64,000 nucleotides of DNA from DAHUXN01 sp963729815 (GCA_963729815.1 CAVSPU010000002.1:434001-498000), one strand, 5' to 3'. Positions 26,892 through 36,664 are shown, numbered from the stretch's first letter. Notes: generated by a model not told the origin, from the letters alone. A program made the numbers and translations.

Positions 26892-28085
26892 ATGCAGCGG
26901 GCGACGCACCTCCTGCTTTCCGGCTTTCTGCTGCTGGTGGTGAGCGCGGCGGTAATGAGAGCCCGCGGCGAGCAGGCTCCCGCGCAAAGCGCTCCTCCAA
27001 AGCAAGACGCGACGCAGAAAAGCACACCGCAAAATGTTTCCTCCAAGCAGAGCCAAGCGCAGCAGAATGCGAATCCCAGCGCGACCACGCCCAGGATCCG
27101 CACGCAAGTAAACGAAGTGACGACTCCGGTGACCGTGGTAGACAAAAAAGGGAATTTCCTTCTCGGCATCCCGGAAAAGGACTTTCACGTATTCGATAAC
27201 GGCGTCGAACAGCACATCGATCACTGGGGCCTGGACGACCATCCGCTCGCGCTTGCGATGGTTATCGAGACAAGTTCGCACGTTGGGATGATGGCGCGAG
27301 AAATTCGCAGCAATGGCATCGTGGTTACAGAGACACTGATGGCGCAGAGCGGCAAAGCCGCAGTGATCACTGCTGGCGATACAGTGGAGGTTCGACAGCC
27401 GTTTACCAGCGATCACGATGCAGTGGAAAAGGCGATCCAGCGACTTCGCTTCGCCGCCGACCGCATGCATTTATACGACGCGATGTTCGAGGGCACGCTG
27501 TTGCTCGAGAAGCAGCCGGACACGTGCCATCGCGTGCTCGTGGTGATCGCGGAAGCACAGGATGACGGCAGCCAATTCAAGCTTGGCGACGTGCTGACCA
27601 TGGCGCAGCGCGAGAACATCACGATTTATACGGTCGGTCTGAGCAGCACCGCGGCAGATTTGCGGAGTGATCCTGTGCAGGACGCAGAAATCGAGGAGGA
27701 CAAGGAGGAGCGCATTCCCAGTGTCACACAAGCGCCAACAGCTGCGCCCGGCGCCGTGAAGGGAGTGGGCGGTGGAATGGACTTGTTGAGTGTAGCGGTG
27801 TTCTTGGTCCAGCGTTTCACACACATACGGAACAGCCATGAGATGGGAGCGGCAGTAGCATTCACGGGCGGAGACTACTATCATCCGTTCAAGGATCGCA
27901 ATATTCAGATTGCGTTGAGCCACATTGCCGACGAACTGCATTCACAGTACATATTGAGCTACCAACTGCAAGGGCCCGCGCAGCCGGGCATTCATGAGAT
28001 CGAGGTGAGAGTTTCGCGCCCGCATGTTGTTGTTCGCGCACGACTGGGGTATTACGTCCTGCCGCCCCTGCCCCCAACCACGTGA
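26892..28085 (+). CDS. Secreted VWFA-related protein of the acidobacterial type (TIGR03436-like)
   Basis: The 397-residue protein has a signal peptide (hydrophobic residues 7-22) and a Gln/Ala/Pro-rich linker to about 70. The family entry block reads VNEVTTPVTVVDKKGNF, then IPEKDFHVFDNGVEQHI, which is the hallmark I know from acidobacterial VWFA-related proteins. A von Willebrand A-like fold follows; in place of a clean DxSxS metal site there is VIETSSH. The C-terminal part HIADELHSQYILSYQ and GIHEIEVRV matches the same family. The function is unknown; proteins of this kind are numerous in acidobacteria and probably act in adhesion or envelope assembly. Confidence 0.85.
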   Translation: MQRATHLLLSGFLLLVVSAAVMRARGEQAPAQSAPPKQDATQKSTPQNVSSKQSQAQQNANPSATTPRIRTQVNEVTTPVTVVDKKGNFLLGIPEKDFHVFDNGVEQHIDHWGLDDHPLALAMVIETSSHVGMMAREIRSNGIVVTETLMAQSGKAAVITAGDTVEVRQPFTSDHDAVEKAIQRLRFAADRMHLYDAMFEGTLLLEKQPDTCHRVLVVIAEAQDDGSQFKLGDVLTMAQRENITIYTVGLSSTAADLRSDPVQDAEIEEDKEERIPSVTQAPTAAPGAVKGVGGGMDLLSVAVFLVQRFTHIRNSHEMGAAVAFTGGDYYHPFKDRNIQIALSHIADELHSQYILSYQLQGPAQPGIHEIEVRVSRPHVVVRARLGYYVLPPLPPTT

Positions 28086-28098
28086 AAACGCAAGCGCG

Positions 28099-30417
28099 CT
28101 AGCGAGCGCCGGGAACGGTGAAGGTGACTTTGCCGGCGGCGGAGTTCTCGAACAGGTCGAAGACTCGCACGGCGACGGTGTGCTCGCCGGGTTTCAGATC
28201 TTGCAGCGCGATGTCATAGTTTTCGACCGGCGCGTCGGTAAGTTGGCCGGAAGGGAAAACGGTTTGCCAGGGCCCTGCATCGAGACTGTATGAGGTGCGG
28301 GCGATGGCGCTGCCAGCGTCGTGCGCGATGAAGCGCACATGCCAATTGCCGCCGGACTGTTCGGCGCGAAGATTTTCGACGGACGGCGGAGTGTTATCGA
28401 CCTGGAAGCGATCGCTGACCATTTCGGCTGTGAGCGCTTCGCCGGCCGGATTCGAGGGAGCGTCGGAAGCAACGAGCTTCAAGTAGTACGCGCCGTCAGG
28501 CATCGAATTCGTGTCCCAGGAATAGAAATTCTCGTGGATGTCGTCCTTCAACAGCTTCCAATCTTTTTCTCCCTGACCGCGATAATAGAGCGAATAAACA
28601 ATTTCGTCTTCATTGTCGTCATGCGCATTCCAGACCACGGTTTGATAGCCCTTGGCCGGAAAACCCTGTGGTGGCACGGAGAATCTTGGCGCACGCTGTT
28701 GGAATTCAGCCGCGCTCAAGAAATTCACCGCACCTTCACGCTCGGACTGCGGAGCGCGGAGTTGAACGGGAGAAGGTTGCGATGTCCCGGCCTCCCCTGG
28801 AAATCCCTGGGCGCGCAGACCGGGGTCCTGGACGGCGATGCCGTCGATTACGGGCGCGACGTTTTTCCTCAGATAAGCGAGCTTGACCCATGCGAGCGTG
28901 GGCTGGTCCTGCCGTCCCGCCACGTGGAAGACAGCTTTCCACTGCACGAAACGAGCAGGAGGGCATTGAACGCTATCGCCGGATAAATCCGAATAAGGCC
29001 CGGCCCACGGACTCCAGTAATTATCCGGGTCGGAGGTGTTGCCGGAGCGAACGTAAAACTCAATCTTGTTGGGCCCATCGCTGTTCTCGCCCCACCAGGT
29101 CAAGCGGCCCCAGCGCGAATAGATCCTGGCGTCGAAAGTGTCGGACTCAAAAGTTCCTTCGGTTGCGTAATCCGGCCCGAGGGTGAAAACTTTCCCGGGA
29201 TTCGCGGTGGCAACATACACAGCCCGGCCGGGTCCAGCCACCAAGGAAGTGACTTGAGAAGCATCGGCGCTGGCGAGCGACGAGAAGAGACTGTTGCCAT
29301 CGAGTTCGATGACTTCGCCATGATTGCCGGTACCAAGCAAGAGATGATTCTCCGAGGAAAATCCGAGGGCGTAGACGACATCTTGAGGAGAAGACCAGAG
29401 CGATTCAGGCGAGCCGTCGGCCGCGATGCGGTAGACCTCACTTCCGCCGCTGGTGCTCGGAAAAGCCGGCAATATCATCGGGGCAGCATTGGCCATGGCG
29501 GCAGGGTTCCCCGCGACCTCTGATTCCTGGCTGTTCGCCCCCGACCGAGCGGCGGCCGCCGCTGCAAAAACCGCCGCGAGTTGCGACGCGGCTGAAGACG
29601 CGGCGCCGGGCGCACCCACTTGCCGTGGGGTCTTGTTTCCGACCGCGGCGGCGTAGATGTTTCCGTCCGTGTCAGTCGTCAGCGCCGTGACCTCTTTCTT
29701 GGCCGTCTCGTAGATCACAAAAGCATTACCGGCCGCGGGCGCGCCAGATGAACCGTGGGATTCGATGGGAATGCGAATCACAAGGCCGCTCGGGTCGGTG
29801 CCGATGAGCAGGTTGCCACTGTGATCAAACGCCAGGGCGCGCGCGTGCGATTCTTCGCTCTTATAAAAGAGCTGGCCCTTGCCATCGGGAGTGACGGCGA
29901 AGACTTCGCCTTTGTCGCCGGTGCCTACGAAGAGCGTGCCATGAGGATCGAAAGCAAGGGCCCAGATATATTTTGCCTTTGGATCAAAGAAGACGCTGTG
30001 CTGGCCGTCAGGTGTGATTTTGTAAACTTTGCCGTCCGGCGAAGTGCCCACGTACACGTTGTCGTCCTTATCGACGGCGAGCGCTTGCGCTTCCAGCTCC
30101 GCCGATTCGAAAACCGTGGCGGGTTTCGCGGATGCGCTGAGTCGAACGACCTTTGCGTCGGAACCTCCGGCGGCGTAAACGCGGCCGTGCGAGTCGGCCA
30201 CCAGCGCCCACACGTAGGCCAGATTCGGGTCAGCGTAGGATTTGAATTCAGGCGCCGGCATGAGCGTGCCATCGTTGCGGAGCGCAATGCCTTTGTGCGT
30301 GCCCTTTTCGAATTCATCGAAGGTGGATTGGTTCCAGAAACGGGTGTGCTCCGCGCGGGCAGTAACGGCGCAGAGCAGCGCCAGGCACAGGGTGGACACG
30401 AGTGTGGCTCGCCGCAT
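28099..30417 (-). CDS. Large secreted beta-propeller protein with C-terminal Ig/FN3-like domain
   Basis: The 772-residue protein has a signal peptide (MRRATLVSTLCLALLCAVTARA). Residues about 50-400 contain propeller-blade repeats of the form VDKDDNVYVGTSPDGKVYKI, ALAFDPHGTLFVGTGDKGEV and ALAFDHSGNLLIGTDPSGLV, similar to NHL/SMP-30 type propellers. A low-complexity Ala-rich insertion lies near 265-310. A carbohydrate-binding-like segment follows with FYVRSGNTSDPDNYWSPW, then Ig-like strands with FQVDNTPPSVENLRA and KPGEHTVAVRVFD at the end. Such proteins are surface or periplasmic binding scaffolds. It follows the S55 peptidase gene by about 30 bases on the same strand, so the two likely form an operon. 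Confidence 0.7.
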   Translation of the reverse strand: MRRATLVSTLCLALLCAVTARAEHTRFWNQSTFDEFEKGTHKGIALRNDGTLMPAPEFKSYADPNLAYVWALVADSHGRVYAAGGSDAKVVRLSASAKPATVFESAELEAQALAVDKDDNVYVGTSPDGKVYKITPDGQHSVFFDPKAKYIWALAFDPHGTLFVGTGDKGEVFAVTPDGKGQLFYKSEESHARALAFDHSGNLLIGTDPSGLVIRIPIESHGSSGAPAAGNAFVIYETAKKEVTALTTDTDGNIYAAAVGNKTPRQVGAPGAASSAASQLAAVFAAAAAARSGANSQESEVAGNPAAMANAAPMILPAFPSTSGGSEVYRIAADGSPESLWSSPQDVVYALGFSSENHLLLGTGNHGEVIELDGNSLFSSLASADASQVTSLVAGPGRAVYVATANPGKVFTLGPDYATEGTFESDTFDARIYSRWGRLTWWGENSDGPNKIEFYVRSGNTSDPDNYWSPWAGPYSDLSGDSVQCPPARFVQWKAVFHVAGRQDQPTLAWVKLAYLRKNVAPVIDGIAVQDPGLRAQGFPGEAGTSQPSPVQLRAPQSEREGAVNFLSAAEFQQRAPRFSVPPQGFPAKGYQTVVWNAHDDNEDEIVYSLYYRGQGEKDWKLLKDDIHENFYSWDTNSMPDGAYYLKLVASDAPSNPAGEALTAEMVSDRFQVDNTPPSVENLRAEQSGGNWHVRFIAHDAGSAIARTSYSLDAGPWQTVFPSGQLTDAPVENYDIALQDLKPGEHTVAVRVFDLFENSAAGKVTFTVPGAR

Positions 30418-30448
30418 ATTTATCTCGCACTCCTTGAGGTGGTGGAGT

Positions 30449-32266
30449 TCACTTCACTGCAATCGAAAGATACTGCTGGCCGGAAATAACCTGATTCATC
30501 GGAAGAGAATGCTCTCCGATGACCGACTGAAAGAGCAATTGCGCTCCGCCGGGTGCGCGGCGCTGATCGAGAACGTTGATTTCGGACGCAGGCACATTGG
30601 GAAGCTCTTTGTCCTCGACAAGCAACGTGGGAGAGTTCTGCAGCAGCGTAACGTAAAGACAATCGTTCTGGCGTTCGCGGTTGATGATGCGAATCAGCTC
30701 ATCGAGGTCCTGCAGGCGGTTCTGGGCAGCCCCTCCGAAAAGCTCGCGCATGCGATCAAGCGAAGCAGCGTCACTGACAAGTATTTGGAGGTTACCGCGA
30801 GAGGCTTGCGCCGGAATCGTCACTGGAATTTCCTGAATGAATGGAGCTCCCCGATAAGGGCGCAAGAGGACCTTGATGTTCAGCTTTTCCCCCGGCGCGG
30901 CCTCGCTTCTGTCGCTCCACGCGCCATCGATCTGCGACCAGCGACTATTTGACAAGCTCTTGACGTTGAGCGTGACCTTTTCAACCTTGGGCTGCTCGTA
31001 GGGATTTGTATAGATGAGAGCGAAGGCAGATTCGACCGTCGACGCGATCTGGAATCCATCGGGTACACCCGAGTCCGTCGGAACGTACATGTCGCGAAGT
31101 TCGACGGACGGATGCCCCACCAGATTAATCGCACCATCCATTTGAAGCGTCGTGCCTTCGCTATAGGCCGTATTGGAAACGATTCCATTGTAGACGGAGA
31201 CCGCCACGAGGAGCGGCGTGAGTTTCGGATTTTCGACAACGCTGAAATGGAAATGGCGTTCGCCAGACGGTGTGGTGAGATTGACGTCGACCGGGATCAT
31301 TGGCGGACCGCCGCCCAGACGGCCGACGACGGCCGTGGTGCGATCCTGAGCGATAGTCCCGATCGTGCCGCCGATGTTCATGATTTTAGTGGATTCGAGC
31401 GCCGAAGCGAGCGTCGTGACCACATGCGCGCGCGTCATGGGCAAAGAGACCGAGCCGAAGCCATAGAGCGGGTGGCCGCACACGAAGACTTGATCGCCCA
31501 CGATTGCCGTAACGGAACATCCCGCATAAAGTGACAAGTCGCCGGAGACCAAATCCATTCCGACCATGTCGCCGGGCTGGAGCTTGGAATCGTCCGGGCT
31601 GGCGGGCGCGGTTCCTCCGGCCATCATGGTCATTCCCAAAGCCTGGAAGTTCGAGGAATAGCGGGAAAGGGTCTCAGGCACGACGCCGGAAAAAACGAGA
31701 GGCGTTTCAATGGGAGTGAGGAACTGACCTCCGCCAAGGGCAATTTTCCCAGGAGAATCAGCCGCAATTGGCGGGGTGTTCAGGAGAGCTGTTGACTGAA
31801 CTGTTGAACTCGGCGAGGCAGCAGAGCCGGAAGTTACGCCAGGCTGCGGCATGGCTTTCTCGATGTCGAGCATATTTTGAATTGGCGTGACGCCGGCGAT
31901 GGCGTCCTTTGTAAAAGTGCCGATCTTCAAGGAAATGGCGCCAACCAGCTTGTCGTCAATGTACACGGGGCTGCCGCTCATGCCCGCCACGACGCCTGTT
32001 TTCGCGACGTCAGCGCCTGCAAGCTCGACGAGGATAACGTCCTCCCCGGGCCCCATGGCATTCTTGAGGACGCCGAGGACCGTGACGTCCATCTTCTCAA
32101 TCTGATCCCCTGTAAAAATCGTGTACGCAACGCCCTTCATGCCGGGCTTGACGTCGCTCAGAGGAAAGATCGCGGGATTCTCCGCGGCACCGAGAGGAAG
32201 AACAAGAAAAACAAACAGTAGAGCGGCCAACCAAAGGCCAGATCGCAGGCGCATAAGACTTTTCAT
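30449..32266 (-). CDS. SpoIVB peptidase S55 domain protein
   Basis: With the start at ATG 32266 the protein has 605 residues and an N-terminal hydrophobic signal (GLWLAALLFVFLVLPLG). The S55 peptidase signature is clear: IFPLSDVKPGMKGVAYTIF near the start and VVAGMSGSPVYIDDKLVGAI, where the Ser of GMSGSP (about residue 97) is the expected nucleophile. FVCGHPLYGFGSVSLPMTRA is another family block. In Firmicutes SpoIVB cleaves a sporulation regulator; acidobacteria do not form endospores, so here it is probably an envelope signalling or processing protease. A PDZ region is not obvious. It probably shares an operon with the propeller gene downstream. Confidence 0.85.
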   Translation of the reverse strand: MKSLMRLRSGLWLAALLFVFLVLPLGAAENPAIFPLSDVKPGMKGVAYTIFTGDQIEKMDVTVLGVLKNAMGPGEDVILVELAGADVAKTGVVAGMSGSPVYIDDKLVGAISLKIGTFTKDAIAGVTPIQNMLDIEKAMPQPGVTSGSAASPSSTVQSTALLNTPPIAADSPGKIALGGGQFLTPIETPLVFSGVVPETLSRYSSNFQALGMTMMAGGTAPASPDDSKLQPGDMVGMDLVSGDLSLYAGCSVTAIVGDQVFVCGHPLYGFGSVSLPMTRAHVVTTLASALESTKIMNIGGTIGTIAQDRTTAVVGRLGGGPPMIPVDVNLTTPSGERHFHFSVVENPKLTPLLVAVSVYNGIVSNTAYSEGTTLQMDGAINLVGHPSVELRDMYVPTDSGVPDGFQIASTVESAFALIYTNPYEQPKVEKVTLNVKSLSNSRWSQIDGAWSDRSEAAPGEKLNIKVLLRPYRGAPFIQEIPVTIPAQASRGNLQILVSDAASLDRMRELFGGAAQNRLQDLDELIRIINRERQNDCLYVTLLQNSPTLLVEDKELPNVPASEINVLDQRRAPGGAQLLFQSVIGEHSLPMNQVISGQQYLSIAVK

Positions 32267-32430
32267 GATAACCCGCGCCGTTGCGCGAAGCAATGCGTGT
32301 CGAGCGACTGTGATGTCGCAGTAACGGCGGACTGGGCGCTCCTTAATTTCTAGTGCTGCTACTTCCGCACTCTATTGGACACCGAAGCGGAGCCTGGGGT
32401 TGTTTCCCGACGGCGTGCTACTATTTTGGC

Positions 32431-33735
32431 GTGACGAAGAAACGCATCACTCCGGCGAGGTCTTTCAGCGGTGTGTTGATGGTGCCGGGGGACAAGTCGA
32501 TCTCGCACCGCTATGCAATTCTGGCGTCGCTCGCGGAAGGGCGAAGCGAGATCGCGAATTTCTCGGCCGCGGCCGACTGCCGGAGCACGTTGCAATGCTT
32601 GCGTGGGCTGGGCGTGAAGATCGAGGAAAAAGGGAATGGCGTAATCGTCGAAGGAAAGGGCCTGACGGGATGGAAGGCACCACGAAAAACGCTCGATGCG
32701 GGCAACAGCGGCACGACGATGCGCTTGCTGGCCGGGGCTTTGACGGGGCAAGAATTCGCCTCTAAAATGACAGGTGATCGTTCGCTGCGGAAGCGGCCGA
32801 TGCGGCGCGTGATCGAGCCTTTGCGCCAAATGGGTGCACGGATTTTCGCGCGCGATGATGAATTTGCGCCGCTGGAGATCAAGGGCGGAAAGCTGCGGGG
32901 AATCGAATACACGCCGAAAGTCGCCAGTGCGCAAGTGAAGTCCGCGATATTGCTCGCCGGGCTTTTCGCGGAGGGTGAAACGATCGTGCGTGAAGCGGTG
33001 CGCACGCGCGATCACACGGAGCTGATTTTGCGCGAGATGGGCGCGCGGATCGAGGGCCAGAACGGCGCTGTCTCGCTTCAGGGCCGGCCGAAGCTTGTCG
33101 CGCGGCCCTTGATTGTGCCCGGCGATTTGTCTGCGGCCACTTTCTTTCTGTGCGCGGCGCTGATCGTGCCCGAGACGGAGATGATTATTCAAGGCGTCGG
33201 TTTGAACCCGACGCGAACGGCGATTCTGGATTTCCTGGCGTCGATGGGCGCGCCGGTATCGGTGGTTGCGGTTGGAATGCGCGAAGGCGAATTGGTTGGC
33301 GACGTTAACGTGAAGCACGGCCCCGTGCGAGGAGGCAAGATTTCCGGCGCCATGGCTGCGCGGCTCATCGACGAATTGCCGATGCTTGCCGCGCTTGCGG
33401 CCTACACAGAAGATGGCATCGAGATTCGCGACGCGCAGGAATTGCGCGTGAAAGAAAGCGACCGCATTGCGGCGGTTGCGGAAAATTTACGAAAGATGGG
33501 CGCGCGCGTGGAAGAATTTCCGGATGGTTTGCGCGTGGCGGGACGTTCGGCCGGGCGTCTGCACGGCGCGACGATCGATCCACATGACGACCACCGCATT
33601 GCCATGGCATTCTCCATCGCGGCCCTTGGAGCGGAAGGCGAGACGATCATTCGCGACGCCGATTGCGTGAAGATTTCGTTTCCGGAATTCTTCGAACTTC
33701 TCGATGGGCTCGTGAAGCTGGGCACTGAAAAGTAA
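32431..33735 (+). CDS. aroA: 3-phosphoshikimate 1-carboxyvinyltransferase (EPSP synthase)
   Basis: The 434-residue protein makes 5-enolpyruvylshikimate 3-phosphate from shikimate 3-phosphate and PEP in aromatic amino acid synthesis. Motifs are visible: PGDKSISHRYAILASLAEG at the N-terminus, LDAGNSGTTMRLLAG, and KMTGDRSLRKRPM. Near the end are LRVKESDRIAAVAENLRKMG and DPHDDHRIAMAF. I use GTG 32431 as the start because family members begin a few residues before the PGDKS block; an earlier reading adds 26 residues without similarity. The PEP-site residues look like the class II glyphosate-tolerant group, though the exact subtype is not determined. It stands alone and is divergent from the S55 gene. 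Confidence 0.95.
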   Translation: MTKKRITPARSFSGVLMVPGDKSISHRYAILASLAEGRSEIANFSAAADCRSTLQCLRGLGVKIEEKGNGVIVEGKGLTGWKAPRKTLDAGNSGTTMRLLAGALTGQEFASKMTGDRSLRKRPMRRVIEPLRQMGARIFARDDEFAPLEIKGGKLRGIEYTPKVASAQVKSAILLAGLFAEGETIVREAVRTRDHTELILREMGARIEGQNGAVSLQGRPKLVARPLIVPGDLSAATFFLCAALIVPETEMIIQGVGLNPTRTAILDFLASMGAPVSVVAVGMREGELVGDVNVKHGPVRGGKISGAMAARLIDELPMLAALAAYTEDGIEIRDAQELRVKESDRIAAVAENLRKMGARVEEFPDGLRVAGRSAGRLHGATIDPHDDHRIAMAFSIAALGAEGETIIRDADCVKISFPEFFELLDGLVKLGTEK

Positions 33736-33758
33736 GTTTCCGCGCAACTGGTTGCAGC

Positions 33759-35120
33759 TTATCCCGCTTTGTGGATCGATATTGTGCCGTAGGTGGTATT
33801 GAGGGTGATGCGCGGGCCGTGCGTTCCATAGACGCCCTGCAGAACCGTGGTATCTCCATTATTGGAGGATTTCACCCCCGAGCTGCCGAAGTCGTTATCG
33901 ATTTCACCGTTGCGGGATACGGCAGAGATCTCAAAGTTTGACTGAGCCGGCAGTGTGAGGTCGATGTTGCCGGACTGATCGGCAATCAGGATCTCATCCT
34001 GCGGCTGCTGTTTGAATGTGACTTCGACATCGCCGCGTTGATCGCTCAGATCGATTCTTCCGCCGACGTCTTGCAGCGTGACATCTTTGTTCGAGGTTCT
34101 GAGCTGCACGCCTCCGGGTTGGTTGGAAATCGTCAAGTCACCGGAATCCATTTCCAACTGGCCGGTAAGATGCGCCAGAGTGAGGCTGGTGAGGGATGAG
34201 GTGTAGCGCATGGTCTTGGCAACGTTTTGGGCGCGAATCGGGCCGTAAAAATCACCTTCCACCGTGGCGTCGCCAGAAATCCCGGAGAGGTCGACTTCGC
34301 CTCCGCCGCCCGTGAGCCGAACATTGCCTTTGATGTTGTTCGCGTGAACGTCGCCATGAGCCATCTCGGCCGTGACGTCGCCAGTAATGTCATGAATGTC
34401 GAGATCGCCGCTCTGCGAATGGATTGTGACCGGGCCATTTAATTGCGCGACGGTAATATCGCCGTGCGTTGTCTCGGCTGTGATGTTCGAGCGGGCTGGC
34501 AAGCGGATATCGAGGTCGACCCTTACGTCAGGAGTTTCCCCACCCGATACCTGAGGCTGGATTTGGTAGCCGTCGCTCGTGGGAGTCACCGTGACGCGGA
34601 CTTTGTCCGCGAGGCCTCTGGCGTCATTCTCATTCGACCCGTTTGCGCTCTTGTGGACCGAAACATGAATTTCAGAATCAGAGCTTGGGTTCACGGTTAT
34701 GCTTCCTCGCTGGGTGACAATCGAGATGACTTCATCCGCTTTCGCCGGGACCACGGGCAAATCATTCGTCCAATCGTAGGAATGCTCGAAGATATCCCCC
34801 ATGCCGAAATCGATATCGGGATTGTGCCTGCGCGCCCAGTCGTATCCCGTGATGCCCGCGACGACCAGGAGAAGAATGATTACGAGCGCGATTTCGCCTC
34901 CCGAAATGGCGGATGGCCTGGGCTCGCCACTGCGAGTCGCCAAGAGATGGTCGATCAGGTGGGCGACGCCCCAGATGATCAAGAGCAGCGGCCAGTAACG
35001 ATTAAACAGATGGCCGATGGGAATCTCAGGATGAAACTCGTAAAGCAAGAAAATGACGCCGATAATAATCAGGATCAGCCCGCCGAAAATCGAGCGCCGC
35101 CGCTGGTAATAGTAGGTCAT
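33759..35120 (-). CDS. Membrane-anchored DUF4097 (toast-rack) protein
   Basis: The 453-residue protein has two or three N-terminal membrane helices (FGGLILIIIGVIFLLYEF, YWPLLLIIWGVAHLI and ALVIILLLVVAGI), the LiaF/LiaI-like DUF5668 region. After about residue 125 there is a long stack of short beta strands of the DUF4097 type, each built on patterns such as THGDITVAQLNGPVTIHSQS, GDLDIHDITGDVTAEMAHG and NGEIDNDFGSSG. This fold is a right-handed beta solenoid seen in stress-response membrane proteins. It is the last gene of the ECF sigma operon (37247 downward), and its start overlaps the previous gene by four bases. It probably senses or stabilises the envelope. Confidence 0.85.
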   Translation of the reverse strand: MTYYYQRRRSIFGGLILIIIGVIFLLYEFHPEIPIGHLFNRYWPLLLIIWGVAHLIDHLLATRSGEPRPSAISGGEIALVIILLLVVAGITGYDWARRHNPDIDFGMGDIFEHSYDWTNDLPVVPAKADEVISIVTQRGSITVNPSSDSEIHVSVHKSANGSNENDARGLADKVRVTVTPTSDGYQIQPQVSGGETPDVRVDLDIRLPARSNITAETTHGDITVAQLNGPVTIHSQSGDLDIHDITGDVTAEMAHGDVHANNIKGNVRLTGGGGEVDLSGISGDATVEGDFYGPIRAQNVAKTMRYTSSLTSLTLAHLTGQLEMDSGDLTISNQPGGVQLRTSNKDVTLQDVGGRIDLSDQRGDVEVTFKQQPQDEILIADQSGNIDLTLPAQSNFEISAVSRNGEIDNDFGSSGVKSSNNGDTTVLQGVYGTHGPRITLNTTYGTISIHKAG

Positions 35121-35398
35121 CGCGGCGGTGGTGGCGGCTGGGGAGGATTTTGAGGCGGAGCGCCCGGCGGCGGGGCTTGCCAGCCGCTAGGATTGACATG
35201 GCCTTCCATCGAAGCGGTTTCCGACAACAGTTTCACCACGCCGATGACGATCAAAATCACAGGCCACAAGCGCTCAATGGAGTAGTCCCAGTTATATTGG
35301 CCGATAAAAAAAATCACACCGATGGTAATCAGGATGGCCGGGCCCATCAGGCCACGAATGCGGCAACGAGTGCAATTGCAGTTTCTCCAGTGCGACAT
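35117..35398 (-). CDS. Small DUF5668-type membrane protein
   Basis: The 93-residue protein has a Cys-rich N-terminus (NCNCTRCRIRG), two predicted membrane helices, GPAILITIGVIFFIG and LWPVILIVIGVVKLL, and a proline-rich tail. The paired helices with a central W are the LiaI-like DUF5668 pattern that also opens the protein at 33759. It overlaps that gene by four bases, so the two are translationally coupled. It probably assists its membrane function. CNCTRC may bind a metal, but this is not shown. Confidence 0.7.
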   Translation of the reverse strand: MSHWRNCNCTRCRIRGLMGPAILITIGVIFFIGQYNWDYSIERLWPVILIVIGVVKLLSETASMEGHVNPSGWQAPPPGAPPQNPPQPPPPPR

Positions 35399-35411
35399 AA
35401 TGCGAATCTCC

Positions 35412-36014
35412 CTAGGAACGAGATTGCGTTCGTTTCCAAACGAGAAGCACGCCGATCACGATGAGCGCGAGCGGCCAGAATTTCCACACGTACACGGAAT
35501 TGAGCACGCCGAGCGAGCCGAGAAGAAAGAGAATGCCGAGAACAATCAATACATAGGCGCCCACAGGCTTGCCGCCTTCGCCCTCCACAAAGAGGCCAGG
35601 CACCGTCTCGCCCATCTGCTTCGCGCGCGCGGTGCGGTAGGCTTCGATGGGCATGTAACAGCAGAAGGCAACGAAAAGAACAATCACGATGGCGAGCGTG
35701 CCATTCGGTATGGAGTCGCTGCTCATCATCGCGATCAAGCCGCCGAAAATTACGACATGGATAAGCCCTTTGACATATTCGCCGTTGTAAACAGCCCCCA
35801 GCCCCGGAATGAATCCCAAAGCACAAGCAGTGCCGGGGTTGGGACCTGTTCGGACTGGCACCATGGCGGGCACGGGTGCGACGACCAAGTGCGACAAACA
35901 CTCCTCGCAATACAGGGCGCCGCGCACTTCGCGGGCGCACTGTGGACAGAGGGCTTTGCCGCAATTGCGGCAGAATCCCGTGGCTTCAATGTCTGTATGA
36001 ACCGCGCATTTCAT
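35412..36014 (-). CDS. B-box zinc finger membrane protein
   Basis: The 200-residue protein starts with a compact zinc-binding segment: CAVHTDIEATGFCRNCGKAL, then CPQCAREVRGALYCEEC, giving the Cys/His spacing of a B-box type finger. After about residue 75 there are several membrane helices: GLIHVVIFGGLIAMM, AIVIVLFVAFCCYM and a C-terminal pair ending in WPLALIVIGVLLVWK, which again resembles DUF5668. It is the third gene of the ECF sigma operon and its start overlaps the anti-sigma gene by four bases. Proteins of this shape are frequent in acidobacteria; function is unknown. Confidence 0.75.
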   Translation of the reverse strand: MKCAVHTDIEATGFCRNCGKALCPQCAREVRGALYCEECLSHLVVAPVPAMVPVRTGPNPGTACALGFIPGLGAVYNGEYVKGLIHVVIFGGLIAMMSSDSIPNGTLAIVIVLFVAFCCYMPIEAYRTARAKQMGETVPGLFVEGEGGKPVGAYVLIVLGILFLLGSLGVLNSVYVWKFWPLALIVIGVLLVWKRTQSRS

Positions 36015-36664
36015 CGAAAGCTCCTTCCCGGCGCGTCCGCCAAAACTGCAGACACAAGAGTGAAGCGGCCACTTGTGCTGGAGCCCTGGGATTGGCGCGG
36101 GGATTTGGGTTCAGGTTGAGCCGGCGTTGCAGACGGCCCTTGTTGATTTGGAGCAGCGCCGCTGGCCGGCTGAAGCCGCGACTGAATTTCGTACACGATG
36201 CGAAGATCGTTCACGAATTTTACGCTCCGGGCAAATGCAAGGTGTGCATGGCGGTCGGCGGAATGATAAAAGTTGACAGGATTCAGACTCGCGGCCGTGA
36301 TATTCGAGGGACTTACGCCAATCGCGTGAAACACGATCGCGATGGTGGCCAACACCGTGACGAGGCCGGTTGCAAAACGCGGCTGCCACAAGAGCGGAAT
36401 CCAGCCCAGCCAATTGCGCCCAGGCTTGCGCGGTCCGAGCGTCTGATCCAGGATTTTGGAAATCAGCGCGGCGGGCGGCTGTTCCGCCTCGAGCGCGTGG
36501 AGACGGCTGACGACATGCGTGACTTGCGCGAGCAGCGGAGCGCAACTGGCACAGGCTTCGACGTGCGCCCGGAACTGCCGCTGCTCGGATTCCGGCAGCA
36601 AGCCATCCAGATAATCGCTCAGCCGCTCCTCGATTTGTACGCAGGTCCAGCTCATTTCCTTCAT
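36011..36664 (-). CDS. Anti-sigma factor with zf-HC2 domain
   Basis: The 217-residue protein carries an N-terminal anti-sigma zinc domain: LSDYLDGLLPESEQRQFRAH followed by VEACASCAPLLAQ, in which His and CxxC form the HxxxCxxC zinc motif. A single membrane helix lies at about 97-115 (FATGLVTVLATIAIVFHAI), and the C-terminal half is extracytoplasmic and Pro/Gln-rich. It would hold the ECF sigma factor of 37247 at the membrane until a signal releases it. It begins 13 bases after the sigma gene stop. An alternative ATG three codons downstream is possible. Confidence 0.88.
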   Translation of the reverse strand: MKEMSWTCVQIEERLSDYLDGLLPESEQRQFRAHVEACASCAPLLAQVTHVVSRLHALEAEQPPAALISKILDQTLGPRKPGRNWLGWIPLLWQPRFATGLVTVLATIAIVFHAIGVSPSNITAASLNPVNFYHSADRHAHLAFARSVKFVNDLRIVYEIQSRLQPASGAAPNQQGPSATPAQPEPKSPRQSQGSSTSGRFTLVSAVLADAPGRSFR

